From contig NZ_CP011371.1 in assembly GCF_001017435.1 (NCBI RefSeq), positions 5,766,001 to 5,830,000 on the forward strand: DNA of 64,000 nucleotides, written 5' to 3'. This document shows, piece after piece, positions 1 to 8,235 of this stretch; within the stretch, counting starts at the first letter, position 1, and every line of letters begins with the position of its first letter. The translations under genes and the position numbers were made by a program. The notes under the pieces are model-generated. The model saw only the letters and a program-made list of their open reading frames with translations. It was not told where the DNA came from and did not search any database. The stretch comes from Caldimonas brevitalea (GTDB taxonomy: Bacteria > Pseudomonadota > Gammaproteobacteria > Burkholderiales > Burkholderiaceae_C).

Positions 1-64
1 GTCGCCGTGCGGTGAGAAGGAGGAGGATGTCATCGTGGTGTCCGGAAAGGTTTGAGCCCCGCGG

Positions 65-910
65 TCACTTGACCGCGCCGTCGAAGCCGCGCATGAAGAA
101 GCGCTGCGTGAAGAAGAAGACGATCAGGGCCGGCGCGATGGTCATCACGGCACCGGCCGCGATGACGCGGGTGGCGCTGCCGAAAGTGCCGGAGAGTTCG
201 AGGATGCCCACCGCCAGCGGCATCAGCTCCGACTTGGTCAGCACGACCCCGGGCCACAGGAAGTTGTTCCAGCTGGTCACCGTCGTGAAGATCACCAGGG
301 TGGCGATCTGCGGCAGCGCGAGCGGCAGCATGATCTGCCAGAACACGCGCAGCTCGGAGGCGCCGTCCACACGCGCCGCGTCGATCAAATCCTGCGGCAC
401 TTCCTCGAAGGCGCTCTTCATCATGAAGATGCCGATCGCGCCGGCGATGGTCGGCAAGATCACGCCCAGGTGGGTGTTGACCAGCCCCAGCTTGGTCATC
501 GTGATGAAGTTGACCAGGAAGTTCACCTCGGTCGGCAGCATCAGCGTGACCAGGATCACCGAGAACACCAGCTGGCGGCCCTTGAACTTCAAACGCGCCA
601 GCGGGTAGGCGGCGAGCGAGCACACCACCACGGTCCACAGCACGGTCCAGAAGGTGATCCAGATCGAGTTCCAGTAGTACTTGCCGATCTCGATCACGCG
701 GAACACCTCGGCGAAGTTCTCGAGCGACGGCTTCTCGGGAATCAGCGTGGGCGGAAAGGCGAACACATTGCCCTCGGTGCCGATTGCGGTGGCCAGGGTC
801 CACAGCATCGGGAAGGCGCAGAACAGCGCGATCGCGACCAGCGCCGCGTAGTGCAGCAGCGTGGTCAGGCGGCGGGCGTTGCGCTGCGAGGAACGAAGCT
901 TGAACGGCAT
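65..910 (-). CDS. Sugar ABC transporter permease (MalG/UgpE type)
   Basis: Inner-membrane permease of a carbohydrate ABC importer (281 aa, normal for the CUT1 MalG/UgpE subunit). Hydrophobic segments are spread along the chain, starting at about residues 20-40. The EAA loop that docks to the ATPase is visible as DAARVDGASELRVFWQIMLP at roughly residues 180-200. It lies 18 bp behind the partner permease on the same strand and is the last gene of the operon inside the window. No ATP-binding subunit is visible, so it is either beyond position 1 or shared with another importer. The substrate is inferred from the neighbouring nagA, kinase and deaminase to be N-acetylglucosamine, chitobiose or a related amino sugar; the protein itself does not reveal it. 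Confidence 0.93.
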   Translation of the reverse strand: MPFKLRSSQRNARRLTTLLHYAALVAIALFCAFPMLWTLATAIGTEGNVFAFPPTLIPEKPSLENFAEVFRVIEIGKYYWNSIWITFWTVLWTVVVCSLAAYPLARLKFKGRQLVFSVILVTLMLPTEVNFLVNFITMTKLGLVNTHLGVILPTIAGAIGIFMMKSAFEEVPQDLIDAARVDGASELRVFWQIMLPLALPQIATLVIFTTVTSWNNFLWPGVVLTKSELMPLAVGILELSGTFGSATRVIAAGAVMTIAPALIVFFFTQRFFMRGFDGAVK

Positions 911-928
911 GGCGTGGCTCCTTCTTCT

Positions 929-1858
929 TCAGCGATGGCGCGGCTGGATGAACTTGAAGTTCAGCCACGCGACGAAGATGCAGAACACCGAAACGACCAG
1001 GCTGGCCGCCAGGGCACGCGGGAAGTTGAACGAGCGGATGCCCATGTCGTAGGCGTAGTAGAGGCCCGTGAAGGTCGAGCTCATCGGCCCGCCGCGCGTG
1101 AGGATCAGCACCTCTTCGAGCACCTTCATCGCGGCCAGCGTCGACAACACGCTGCACAGCAGAATGGTCGGCGCGAGCATCGGCACGGTGATGCGCCAGA
1201 AGCGCTGCCAGCGGTTGGCACCGTCGAGCACCGCCGCTTCCTCGATGTCTTTGGGGATCGCCTGCAGGCCGGCCAGGTAGAGCACCATGTACCAGCCCAG
1301 GCCGCGCCACATCGTCACGAACATCACCGCGAACAGCGCGATGCGGTCGTCGGTGAGCCAGCCGATCGGCTCGTTGATCACCCGCAGCCATTGCAGCGCG
1401 GCGTTGATCAGCCCCTGCTCGTTGTACATCCAGCCCCACATGATCCCGACCACCGAGACCGACGTGACCACCGGCACATAAAACGCCGCACGGAAGAACT
1501 TGATGCCCGGCAGGCTGTTGTTGACCAGCACCGCCAGCAGCAGCGCGCCGAGCTGGATGAAGGGCACGATCAGCAGATACAGCAGCGAGTTCTTCAAGCT
1601 GGTGATGAAGACCTCGTCCTCGAACAACTCCTCGAAGTTCTTCAAGCCCACCCACTCGGGCGGCGTGATCACCTTGTATTCGGTGAAGGCCAGATAGCTG
1701 CCCCACAACACCGGCCAGAAGGTGAAACCGAGCAGGAGCAACAGCGCCGGCGCGAGGAACAACCAGGCCTGGGCGGTGGTGGTGAGGGGCGCTCGCGTCG
1801 CCCGGCGGCGGTGCTTGTTCACGGCGGGCGGATGCAGTGGGTCGGCGGTGGTGTCCAT
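929..1858 (-). CDS. Sugar ABC transporter permease (MalF/UgpA type)
   Basis: Second permease subunit of the CUT1-type importer (309 aa). A hydrophobic N-terminal helix begins around residue 30, and the EAA loop reads EEAAVLDGANRWQRFWRITVP. The open frame extends upstream to 1954, but the ATG at 1858 is preceded by GAAGGAAG at proper spacing and gives the usual length, so I use it. It sits between the solute-binding protein gene (138 bp upstream, with a strong hairpin in the gap) and the second permease (18 bp downstream). The two permeases should form the heterodimeric membrane channel. Confidence 0.93.
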   Translation of the reverse strand: MDTTADPLHPPAVNKHRRRATRAPLTTTAQAWLFLAPALLLLLGFTFWPVLWGSYLAFTEYKVITPPEWVGLKNFEELFEDEVFITSLKNSLLYLLIVPFIQLGALLLAVLVNNSLPGIKFFRAAFYVPVVTSVSVVGIMWGWMYNEQGLINAALQWLRVINEPIGWLTDDRIALFAVMFVTMWRGLGWYMVLYLAGLQAIPKDIEEAAVLDGANRWQRFWRITVPMLAPTILLCSVLSTLAAMKVLEEVLILTRGGPMSSTFTGLYYAYDMGIRSFNFPRALAASLVVSVFCIFVAWLNFKFIQPRHR

Positions 1859-1957
1859 GGCAGAAGACTTCCTTCTCGTCTTGTCCGGGCAAGGCTTCGC
1901 CCAACCCGCGCACCTCGCGCTTTTTTGCGAGGGCGGGCTCGGAGAAAACTTCACGGA

Positions 1958-1984
1958 GCGCCGCGGACAGGCCGTCCGCGGCGC
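1958..1984 (-). terminator. GC-rich hairpin between binding-protein and permease genes
   Basis: Perfect 11-bp inverted repeat, GCGCCGCGGAC / GTCCGCGGCGC, with a 5-nt loop. It starts 12 bp after the solute-binding protein stop. On the transcribed strand it is followed after a short gap by GTTTTC, so it resembles a leaky terminator or an mRNA-stabilising stem. Such stems often lie behind binding-protein genes and let the binding protein be made in excess over the permeases. Confidence 0.5.
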
Positions 1985-1996
1985 AGGGTCAGTGGC

Positions 1997-3259
1997 TTAT
2001 TTCTTCGCCACCAGCTTGCTGTTCCAGTACGCGGCCGCATCGTTCAGCGAGGCCTGGATGTCCTTGCGGCCGATCACGCCGGCCTCGACGGCATCCTGCA
2101 GACGCTTGTTGAGCGTCTCGAAGTCGGGCACGCCCGCCACATACAAGGTGCGGATCGAGTCCATCGTCTTGGCGCCGGTGGCCACGGCCTTCTCGAAGGC
2201 CCCGGCATTGCCCGCCTGCTGGAAGTGCGCGTCGTTGGCGGCCTTGCGCGTGGTCGGGAAGGTGCCGGACAGCTTCGAGAACTCGAGCTGGTTGGCGTCG
2301 TTGGTCAAAAACTTCGCAAACTTGCCGGCCTCGGTGAAGGTCGCACCGGTGACACCCTTGGGGACCGCGAAGTGGAACAACCAGCCGCCAGCGGCCACCT
2401 TGGTCGGGCCCAGCGGTGCGGCGGCGATCTCCGTCACCGCGTAGACGTCCTTGGCGTCGTCGCGGATGCGCACCAGCGCTTGCGGCGGCGCCACCATCAT
2501 GCCCAGGCGGCCGGACTTGTAGGCGTCGATCGAGGTCTGGAAGTTGTCCTCGGCGAACAGCTTGTCCTTCAGCAAGGCACCCGACTTGTAGGCGTCCTGG
2601 AACTTCGCGATCAGCGCCACGTGCTGCGGCGAGTTGAACACCGCCTTGCCGTTCTCGACCAACGGCAAGCCTTCCTGCAGGAAGATGCCGGCGATCTTGC
2701 CCAGCGCCGGCGAGAAGCCGGCCTGCCCCGTCTTGGCCTTGATGGCCTTGGCGGCGGCCAGCTGCTCTTCCAGCGTCGCCGGCGGCTTGCTCAGGCCGGC
2801 CTGCTGGAACAACTTGGTGTTGTAGGCGGTGACGTTGGCACCGTTGTAATGCGGGAAGCCGTAGACCTTGCCGTTGAAGGTCACGTCCTTGATCGGGCCT
2901 TCGGCGTATGCCGCACGCTCGGCACCGAGCAGGCTGTCGACCGGCTGGATCACACCGTCCTGCGAATAGTCATAGGCCCAGGGCACGTTGAGATGCACCA
3001 GGGCCGGCGGGCTGCCGGCGGCAATGGCCGCGGTCAACTTCGACTGCAGCACGTCCCACGGCACGTCGACCCACTCGAGGTCGACGCCCGGGTTGGCCGC
3101 TTCATACTGCTTCACCAGGGTTTCGAAGTAAGGCGTGAACTTGGGCTTCAGGCTCATCGTCCAGAACTCGACCTTCACCTTGTCGGCGGCGCCGGCGGCG
3201 CCGCCCAGCATCAGGCCGCAGGCGGCCATGCTGATCATCGCGAGCTGCTTGAGTCTCAT
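1997..3259 (-). CDS. Extracellular solute-binding protein, family 1 (sugar ABC importer)
   Basis: Periplasmic substrate-binding component of the ABC importer (420 aa). It begins with a Sec signal peptide: MRLKQ, a hydrophobic core, then cleavage after AGAA just before DKVKVEFW. The mature start V-E-F-W-T-M is typical of family 1 carbohydrate-binding proteins, as is the middle motif with GAxNVTAYNTKLF. The start at 3259 is chosen because AAAGGAAG precedes it and a signal peptide follows directly; the frame opens further upstream to 3391 without such support. It stands between the SIS deaminase and the two permeases, with hairpins on both sides. The ligand is inferred to be GlcNAc or a chito-oligosaccharide. 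Confidence 0.93.
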   Translation of the reverse strand: MRLKQLAMISMAACGLMLGGAAGAADKVKVEFWTMSLKPKFTPYFETLVKQYEAANPGVDLEWVDVPWDVLQSKLTAAIAAGSPPALVHLNVPWAYDYSQDGVIQPVDSLLGAERAAYAEGPIKDVTFNGKVYGFPHYNGANVTAYNTKLFQQAGLSKPPATLEEQLAAAKAIKAKTGQAGFSPALGKIAGIFLQEGLPLVENGKAVFNSPQHVALIAKFQDAYKSGALLKDKLFAEDNFQTSIDAYKSGRLGMMVAPPQALVRIRDDAKDVYAVTEIAAAPLGPTKVAAGGWLFHFAVPKGVTGATFTEAGKFAKFLTNDANQLEFSKLSGTFPTTRKAANDAHFQQAGNAGAFEKAVATGAKTMDSIRTLYVAGVPDFETLNKRLQDAVEAGVIGRKDIQASLNDAAAYWNSKLVAKK

Positions 3260-3365
3260 GGTGTCTTCCTTTCTGTGGTCTCTTCTGTCTGTCTGTCGCG
3301 TCGGAATGACGACAAAGCTCCGCCCGGGCCCTGGCAGGACCATGTCGCATGGCTCTCTCTCGAAC

Positions 3366-3388
3366 GGCCGCCGCCTGCTGCGGCGGCC
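3366..3388 (-). terminator. GC-rich hairpin behind the SIS deaminase gene
   Basis: Perfect 9-bp inverted repeat GGCCGCCGC / GCGGCGGCC with loop CTGCT, directly after the SIS-domain gene stop at 3392 and before the binding-protein gene. There is no U-tract, so it may be a processing or stability element rather than a true terminator. Confidence 0.4.
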
Positions 3389-3391
3389 CAC

Positions 3392-4411
3392 TCACCGCGT
3401 TCGGGTCACCTTGGCAAGGTGTCGCGGGCGGTCGGGGTCCAGGCCGCGAGCGCGGGCAAGCGCCTCGACCATGGGATAGAAACTCTGGATCGCGGGGATC
3501 GGGTCGAGGTCGGGCGTGGTCGTCTCGACCAGCGGCAGCTCCGCGCCCGCCGTGCCGGGAGGCGCCGCGAGCAGCACCTTGGCGCCACGGCCGCGCATCT
3601 CGTCGGCCAGCGCCAGCAGCCCTTCTTGCGCAGGACCGCGCGGCGCGAACACCAACAGCGGATAGCCCTGGTCGATCAGCGCCATCGGGCCGTGCTTGAC
3701 CTCGGCACCCGAATAGGCTTCGGCCTGGATGCCGCAGGTCTCCTTGAACTTGAGCGCCGCTTCCTGCGCGATCGCGAGGCCCGTGCCGCGGCCGATCACG
3801 AACAGCCGGTTGACGTCGAGCAGCCGCTCGACACCCGCCGACCAGTCGCTCAGCGCCGCGCGTTGCAAGGCCGCCGGCAGGGCCGCCAGCGCATCGTCGA
3901 GGCTGCCGCCTTCCCAGGCGCTGACCAGGCGTGCGCCGGCCACCAGCTGGGCGATGAAGCTTTTGGTCGCCGCCACGCTGGTCTCGGCGCCGGCGTGCAG
4001 CGGGAACAGCCACTCGGCCGCCTCGCCCAGCGGCGAGCTGTCGGCGTTGACGAAGGCCACCGTGCGGGCGCCTTCACGGCGCAGGTATTGGGTGGGCGTC
4101 ACCAGGTCGGGGCTTTGCCCTGACTGCGAGAACGCCACCGACAGCAGCCCGGCGGCCTGCAGGCGCGACTGGTACAGCGTCACCACCGACATCGGCAGCG
4201 AGGTCACCAATCGACCCAGGCGCGCCATCGTCAGGTAGGCCATGAAACTGGACGCGTGGTCGGAGCTGCCCCGGGCGATGGTCAGCACGCCGGTCGGCGG
4301 GTCGGCGCGCAGCTGCTCGCCGAAGCTCCGATAGGCGTCGACATCGGCGGCCAACTGGCGCGCGACGGCCGCGGGCGCTTCACGCGCCTCGTCAAGCATG
4401 CGGGAATTCAC
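3392..4411 (-). CDS. SIS-domain glucosamine-6-phosphate deaminase (NagB-II-like)
   Basis: 339-aa protein of two SIS (sugar isomerase) domains, like the isomerase half of GlmS but lacking the glutaminase domain. Seen: first SIS phosphate-binding stretch TIARGSSDHAS, a second Ser-rich loop FSQSGQSPD, a KSF motif (ATKSFIAQ), and in the second domain VIGRGTGLAIAQEAALKFKETCGIQAEA followed by VKHGPMALID. In nag operons this family replaces classical NagB and converts glucosamine-6-P to fructose-6-P plus ammonia. Its start overlaps the nagA stop by 20 bp, implying translational coupling, and no classical nagB is present. An alternative reading as a GlmS-like aldose-ketose isomerase for another amino sugar is possible. 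Confidence 0.88.
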   Translation of the reverse strand: MNSRMLDEAREAPAAVARQLAADVDAYRSFGEQLRADPPTGVLTIARGSSDHASSFMAYLTMARLGRLVTSLPMSVVTLYQSRLQAAGLLSVAFSQSGQSPDLVTPTQYLRREGARTVAFVNADSSPLGEAAEWLFPLHAGAETSVAATKSFIAQLVAGARLVSAWEGGSLDDALAALPAALQRAALSDWSAGVERLLDVNRLFVIGRGTGLAIAQEAALKFKETCGIQAEAYSGAEVKHGPMALIDQGYPLLVFAPRGPAQEGLLALADEMRGRGAKVLLAAPPGTAGAELPLVETTTPDLDPIPAIQSFYPMVEALARARGLDPDRPRHLAKVTRTR

Positions 4412-5522
4412 AGGCCTCTCCTTCCACGATCACTTGGTTCAGTTGTAGCTGGCGGTCCAGCACCACCACGTCGGCCCAGGCGCCGACGCTGAGCCGGCCG
4501 CGCTCCTGCAAGCCGAGGTAATCGGCGGCGTAGGTCGAGACACGCTTGGACGCGTCGTCGAGTTCCAGGCCCAGGCCCACCATGTTGCGCAAGGCCTGGT
4601 CCATCGTCAGCGTGGAGCCGGCCAGCGTGCCGTCGGGCAGGCGCACGCCGCCCAGGCACTTGGTGACCTTGTGGCGGCCCAGCATGTAGTCGCCGTCGGG
4701 CATGCCGGCGGCCGCGGTCGAATCGGTGACGCAATACAGGCACGGGATCGCCCGCAGCGCGGTGCGGATCGCGCCGGGGTGGGCGTGCAGCAGGTCGGGG
4801 ATGATCTCGGAGTAGCGCGCATGCGCCAGCGCCGCGCCGACCATGCCAGGCTCGCGGTGGTGCAAGCCGGTCATCGCGTTGAACAAATGCGTGAAGCCGC
4901 CGGCGCCCAGCCGCATCGCCTCGACGCCCTCTTCATAGGTGCCCAGCGTGTGGCCGATCTGCACCTGGAAGCCGGCTGCCCGGAGCGCCGGGATCAGTTC
5001 GAGGTTGCCGGGCAACTCCGGCGCCAGCGTGATCAAACGGATCGGCGCCAGCGCGTTGAGCTTTTGCAGCTCGTCCATCGAGGCCGGCCGGGCGTAGTTC
5101 GGCTGTGCGCCCAGCTTGCCCGAGTTGATGTACGGGCCTTCCAGATGCACACCCAGGACGCGGGCGCTGCCGGGTCGCCGCTCGCGGCACGCCGGGCCGA
5201 GCGCGCCCAGTGCGGTTTCCAGATCGGCCAGCGGCGCGGTCATCGTGGTCGCCAGCAGCGAAGTGGTGCCGTGGCGCAGGTGCAGCGATCCGACCCGGTG
5301 CGGCGCATCGCCGCCTTGCATGATGTCGCGGCCACCGCCGCCGTGCACATGCAGGTCGATGAAGCCGGGCAGCACCACCGGCATGTCGGCCTGGCGCACC
5401 TCGGCTTCCGCGACCGGGTCGCCGTCAATGCGGCGGATACGGCCGTCCTCGTGCTCCAGGACGCCCCGCACGAAGCCGTCGGGCGTCAGGATGTGCCCCT
5501 CGATGACCGCGACCCCGCTCAT
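4392..5522 (-). CDS. nagA: N-acetylglucosamine-6-phosphate deacetylase
   Basis: Cytoplasmic amidohydrolase that removes acetate from GlcNAc-6-P (376 aa, family-typical). Visible motifs are the metal-site HVHGGGG near residue 58, HLEGPY with the metal-ligand Glu, the QIGHT histidine, THLFNAMTGLHHREPG, and the catalytic Asp in VTDSTAAAGMPDG. The frame opens at 5570, but the ATG at 5522 overlaps the upstream gntR stop (ATGA), a classic coupled start, so I use 5522. With the kinase upstream and the SIS deaminase downstream it completes a non-PTS GlcNAc pathway: import, phosphorylation, deacetylation, deamination. Confidence 0.95.
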   Translation of the reverse strand: MSGVAVIEGHILTPDGFVRGVLEHEDGRIRRIDGDPVAEAEVRQADMPVVLPGFIDLHVHGGGGRDIMQGGDAPHRVGSLHLRHGTTSLLATTMTAPLADLETALGALGPACRERRPGSARVLGVHLEGPYINSGKLGAQPNYARPASMDELQKLNALAPIRLITLAPELPGNLELIPALRAAGFQVQIGHTLGTYEEGVEAMRLGAGGFTHLFNAMTGLHHREPGMVGAALAHARYSEIIPDLLHAHPGAIRTALRAIPCLYCVTDSTAAAGMPDGDYMLGRHKVTKCLGGVRLPDGTLAGSTLTMDQALRNMVGLGLELDDASKRVSTYAADYLGLQERGRLSVGAWADVVVLDRQLQLNQVIVEGEACEFPHA

Positions 5523-6253
5523 CCTTCCCGCCTCATTTCCGCGACGAAGTCGTAGTAGTCGCTGCGGCAATACGAGTGCGTCAGCTCGACCGCCTGGCCG
5601 CTTTCCAGGTAGCCGATACGCGTGATGAACAGCACCGCCTGGCCGGTCGGCACCTCCAGCAGGTCGGCCAGCTTGGCGTGGGCGTTCAGGGCGCGGATGT
5701 GCTGCAGCGCGCGCACCGGCGCATGGCCGCTGCGCGCCAGATATTCATACAGCGAACCTTCGACCGCCTCAGGGTCGGGCAGTGCCGACTGCGGGATCAC
5801 GCTGACTTCATAGGCCATCACCACGTCGTCGGCCAGGCGCAGGCGTTCGAGACGGGCCACGCGCGTGCCCGGGGACAGGCCGAGGCTGAGTTGCTCCTCC
5901 GGCACCGAGGCGGTGATGCCGCGCTCCAGCCAGCGCGAGCTGGGCGTATAGCCGCGTTGATGCAATTCCTCGGAAAAGCTCGTGAGGCGCGACAAAGGCT
6001 GCTCCAGTCGAGGTGCGATGTAGTTGCCCGAGCCACGCCGCCGCACGATCAGGCCCTGTTCGACGAGCTGGTCGATGGCCTTGCGGGCGGTGACGCGCGA
6101 GACGTTGAGCGACTCGGACAAGGTGCGCTCAGACGGCAGCGCCTCGTCGACCTGGTAGCGGCCGTCGCGTATCGCCTGGCTGAGCAGCTGCGCGAGTTGC
6201 AAATACAACGGCGAGCTGTCGGCAGGGTCGGGTTTGAATTCGAGCGTTTTCAT
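5519..6253 (-). CDS. GntR-family (HutC/UTRA) transcriptional regulator of amino-sugar genes
   Basis: 244-aa repressor-type regulator. The N-terminal winged helix (about residues 15-80) has the GntR signature ALPSERTLSESLNVSRVTARKAIDQL. The C-terminal part, from about residue 95, is a UTRA effector domain (LTSFSEELHQRG ... GTRVARLERLRLAD ... VLFITRIGYLESGQAVELTHSYCRSDYYDF). This matches NagQ/DasR-like regulators that sense GlcNAc-6-P or GlcN-6-P. It is embedded in the operon it probably controls: 7 bp after the kinase gene and overlapping nagA by 4 bp. The repeated ATACCAGT boxes at 7212-7253 are the likely operator. Confidence 0.92.
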   Translation of the reverse strand: MKTLEFKPDPADSSPLYLQLAQLLSQAIRDGRYQVDEALPSERTLSESLNVSRVTARKAIDQLVEQGLIVRRRGSGNYIAPRLEQPLSRLTSFSEELHQRGYTPSSRWLERGITASVPEEQLSLGLSPGTRVARLERLRLADDVVMAYEVSVIPQSALPDPEAVEGSLYEYLARSGHAPVRALQHIRALNAHAKLADLLEVPTGQAVLFITRIGYLESGQAVELTHSYCRSDYYDFVAEMRREG

Positions 6254-6260
6254 CAGCAGG

Positions 6261-7154
6261 TCAGGTGTTGTTTTTCGTCAGCGCGTGGCGCACCAGGTGC
6301 AAGGCGCCGTCGGCAGCATCGCCGGCGGGCTCGACGCGACGCATCTGCGTGGCTTCGGATAAACGCGAAGCGAGCCGGCGGCCGATGCTGCCGCACACCG
6401 CCAGCGGCGCGCCCAGGGGGCCATCGAGCGCGTGCGCGACAGCATCAAGTGCCTGGACGGCACGCTGCAATAGATGAGCGGCCGACAAATCGGAGGCTTC
6501 AGTATCGAACACCAACGGCGCGAGCTGCGCATATTCGAATTGACCCGCCTCGTCGCACCATGCCAACAGACGCTCGCGGGTGGACCCGCAGACGTCCCAC
6601 ACCGCGTGCACGAGGGCACTTTGGTGGATACGGCCGTCCATCGCCCATTGCGCCAGGCGCACCGCACGCTGCCCCAGCCAGGCGCCGCTGCCTTCGTCGC
6701 CGACCGGGAAACCCCACCCGCCGACACTGACCCGGGCACCGTCCGGCCGCCACAGCTCGCCGACGCTGCCAGTGCCCGACGACACGATGGCGCCCGGCTG
6801 GCCGCCATGCGCGCCGAGCAGCATCGTGAAGGCATCGGTCTCGAGGGCGACGACGGCGAACCCGGCGCCGGGCGAGGCCGGGCGGGTCGCCAGGAAGGTG
6901 TCGCGCCAGCCGATGTTGTGGACCCCGGACAGACCCAGGCCCACGGCACATTGCGCGAGCGGTGCCGGATCGATCGCGGCGGCGGCGAAGGCGGCGTCGA
7001 CCGCGTCCCTCACATGGCGCCAGGCCTGCTCGATGCCCTGGCCCAGCGCGGACGGGCCGGCCTGCCCCACGCCGACCAGCTGGCCGTCGCTGCGCGTCAC
7101 GCGGGCTCGCGTGCCGGTACCGCCGCCGTCCACACCCACCAGGTAGTCGATCAT
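6261..7154 (-). CDS. BadF/BadG-type sugar kinase (N-acetylglucosamine kinase-like)
   Basis: 297-aa ASKHA-fold kinase. The N-terminal phosphate-1 loop is YLVGVDGGGTGTRARV, followed by a phosphate-2-type stretch GAIVSSGTGSVGEL and GGWGFPVGDEGSGAWLGQRAVR, typical of eukaryote-like GlcNAc kinases in the BadF/BadG/BcrA/BcrD family. As first gene of the operon, upstream of gntR and nagA, it most plausibly phosphorylates imported GlcNAc, since an ABC importer delivers unphosphorylated sugar. Glucosamine kinase activity is the main alternative. The start at 7154 is the first ATG and gives the correct N terminus. Confidence 0.88.
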   Translation of the reverse strand: MIDYLVGVDGGGTGTRARVTRSDGQLVGVGQAGPSALGQGIEQAWRHVRDAVDAAFAAAAIDPAPLAQCAVGLGLSGVHNIGWRDTFLATRPASPGAGFAVVALETDAFTMLLGAHGGQPGAIVSSGTGSVGELWRPDGARVSVGGWGFPVGDEGSGAWLGQRAVRLAQWAMDGRIHQSALVHAVWDVCGSTRERLLAWCDEAGQFEYAQLAPLVFDTEASDLSAAHLLQRAVQALDAVAHALDGPLGAPLAVCGSIGRRLASRLSEATQMRRVEPAGDAADGALHLVRHALTKNNT

Positions 7155-7211
7155 TGTTGTGCCTGCTCTCCGCTAGACGCTGCTGTCAACTGCAAGTTAT
7201 CACATTGTCGG

Positions 7212-7253
7212 ATACCAGTTTAATACCAGTAATACCGCAATTTCAACTGGTAT
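7212..7253 (-). promoter_or_regulatory. Probable GntR operator/promoter of the amino-sugar operon
   Basis: ATACCAGT occurs twice as a direct repeat (7212-7219 and 7223-7230, 11 bp apart, one helical turn). It is followed by a partial ATACC (7232-7236) and an inverted copy, ACTGGTAT, at 7246-7253. The motif resembles the TGGTAT half-site of GntR-type nag regulators. On the minus strand a TTGAAA (7246-7241), 17-bp spacer and TTAAAC (7223-7218) could serve as -35/-10 and would be covered by bound repressor. It lies 58 bp or more before the kinase start codon. Confidence 0.6.
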
Positions 7254-7440
7254 TGCCGACTGCAACCAAGAGCCCGAAATCGGTGCAAGTCCTTGTGGCA
7301 CTTGGGTTTTGTGGGATATGTCACACCCATTTCGGTGCGACATTAGGGAAAACGAGAGGGACGGCGTTTCAGCCCGAGCGCCTCCGTTCCACCCGGAACA
7401 GACCAAAAGTAGACCAATTGCAGGCCGGTATGCCTGGAGA

Positions 7441-8226
7441 TCACCAGGCGATGGGGGCTTCCCCTGGACGATGTTCGGCCAGCCAGCCATTGCTGCGCGA
7501 GAAATGCCGGCAGCCGATGAAGGGCTGCGGCGGGCGCAGCGCGGCCAGCGGCGATGGATGGTTGGCGGTGAACACGGCGTGGCGCCGCGTGTCGACCAGC
7601 GCCTGCTTGCGCTGCGCCGGAGCGCCCCACAGCAGGAACACGCTGGGCCGGGCATGCCGCGACACCTGCGTGATCAAGGCGTCCGTCAGCTGCTCCCAGC
7701 CCCGCTGGGCATGGCTCTGGGGCTGCCCGTCCTCGACGGTCAGCACGGTGTTCAGCAGCAGCACGCCCTGCCGGGCCCAGTGGCTCAAATCCCCCTGGCG
7801 GGAGACCGGCGTGCCAAGGTCGGCCGCCACTTCCTTGTGGATGTTGCGCAGGCTGGGTGGCAGCTTGGGCGAGTCGGGGGCCACCGAAAAGCAAAGGCCC
7901 TGAGCCTGCCCCGGGCCGTGATACGGGTCTTGCCCGAGGATCACCACCTTGACCGAGGCGAGCGGCGTCAGCTGCAGCGCCTTGAACACGTCGGCCGGGT
8001 AGACGACGGCGCCGGCCGCGACACGGGCATCGACGTATTCGATCAGCGCACGACCGGTGCCCGAGGCTCGAAACGTGTCGGTGACCTCGCGCCAATCGGG
8101 TGGCACGCTGTCGAAGCAGGCCGACAGTGGCTCGCGCAGCCGGTTGGTGGCGTCGCAGGCATCGGCCCCGGCCGCGGCCACCCTGGGGGCCGGCGGCGGC
8201 GCGAAGAGGTCGCCTTGTGCGGCCAC
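7441..8226 (-). CDS. ung: Uracil-DNA glycosylase, family 1
   Basis: Base-excision repair enzyme removing uracil from DNA (261 aa). The water-activating motif GQDPYHGPGQAQGL begins near residue 98, with the catalytic Asp at about 100. LLLNTVLTV and the C-terminal DNA-intercalation loop NHPSPLAALRP are present, so all family 1 catalytic parts are intact. The start is GTG at 8226, supported by GAGG upstream, 9 bp after trpC. It is the last gene of the trpEGDC-ung run on the minus strand. The N-terminal ~30 residues are a variable extension. Confidence 0.96.
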   Translation of the reverse strand: MAAQGDLFAPPPAPRVAAAGADACDATNRLREPLSACFDSVPPDWREVTDTFRASGTGRALIEYVDARVAAGAVVYPADVFKALQLTPLASVKVVILGQDPYHGPGQAQGLCFSVAPDSPKLPPSLRNIHKEVAADLGTPVSRQGDLSHWARQGVLLLNTVLTVEDGQPQSHAQRGWEQLTDALITQVSRHARPSVFLLWGAPAQRKQALVDTRRHAVFTANHPSPLAALRPPQPFIGCRHFSRSNGWLAEHRPGEAPIAW

Positions 8227-8235
8227 GGCCCAGCC

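Noticed and set aside
470..4123. Plus-strand open frame of 1217 codons antisense to the amino-sugar operon
   Set aside because: It is a shadow of high GC third positions; composition is Arg/Gln/His-rich with no domain, while the minus strand encodes clear genes.
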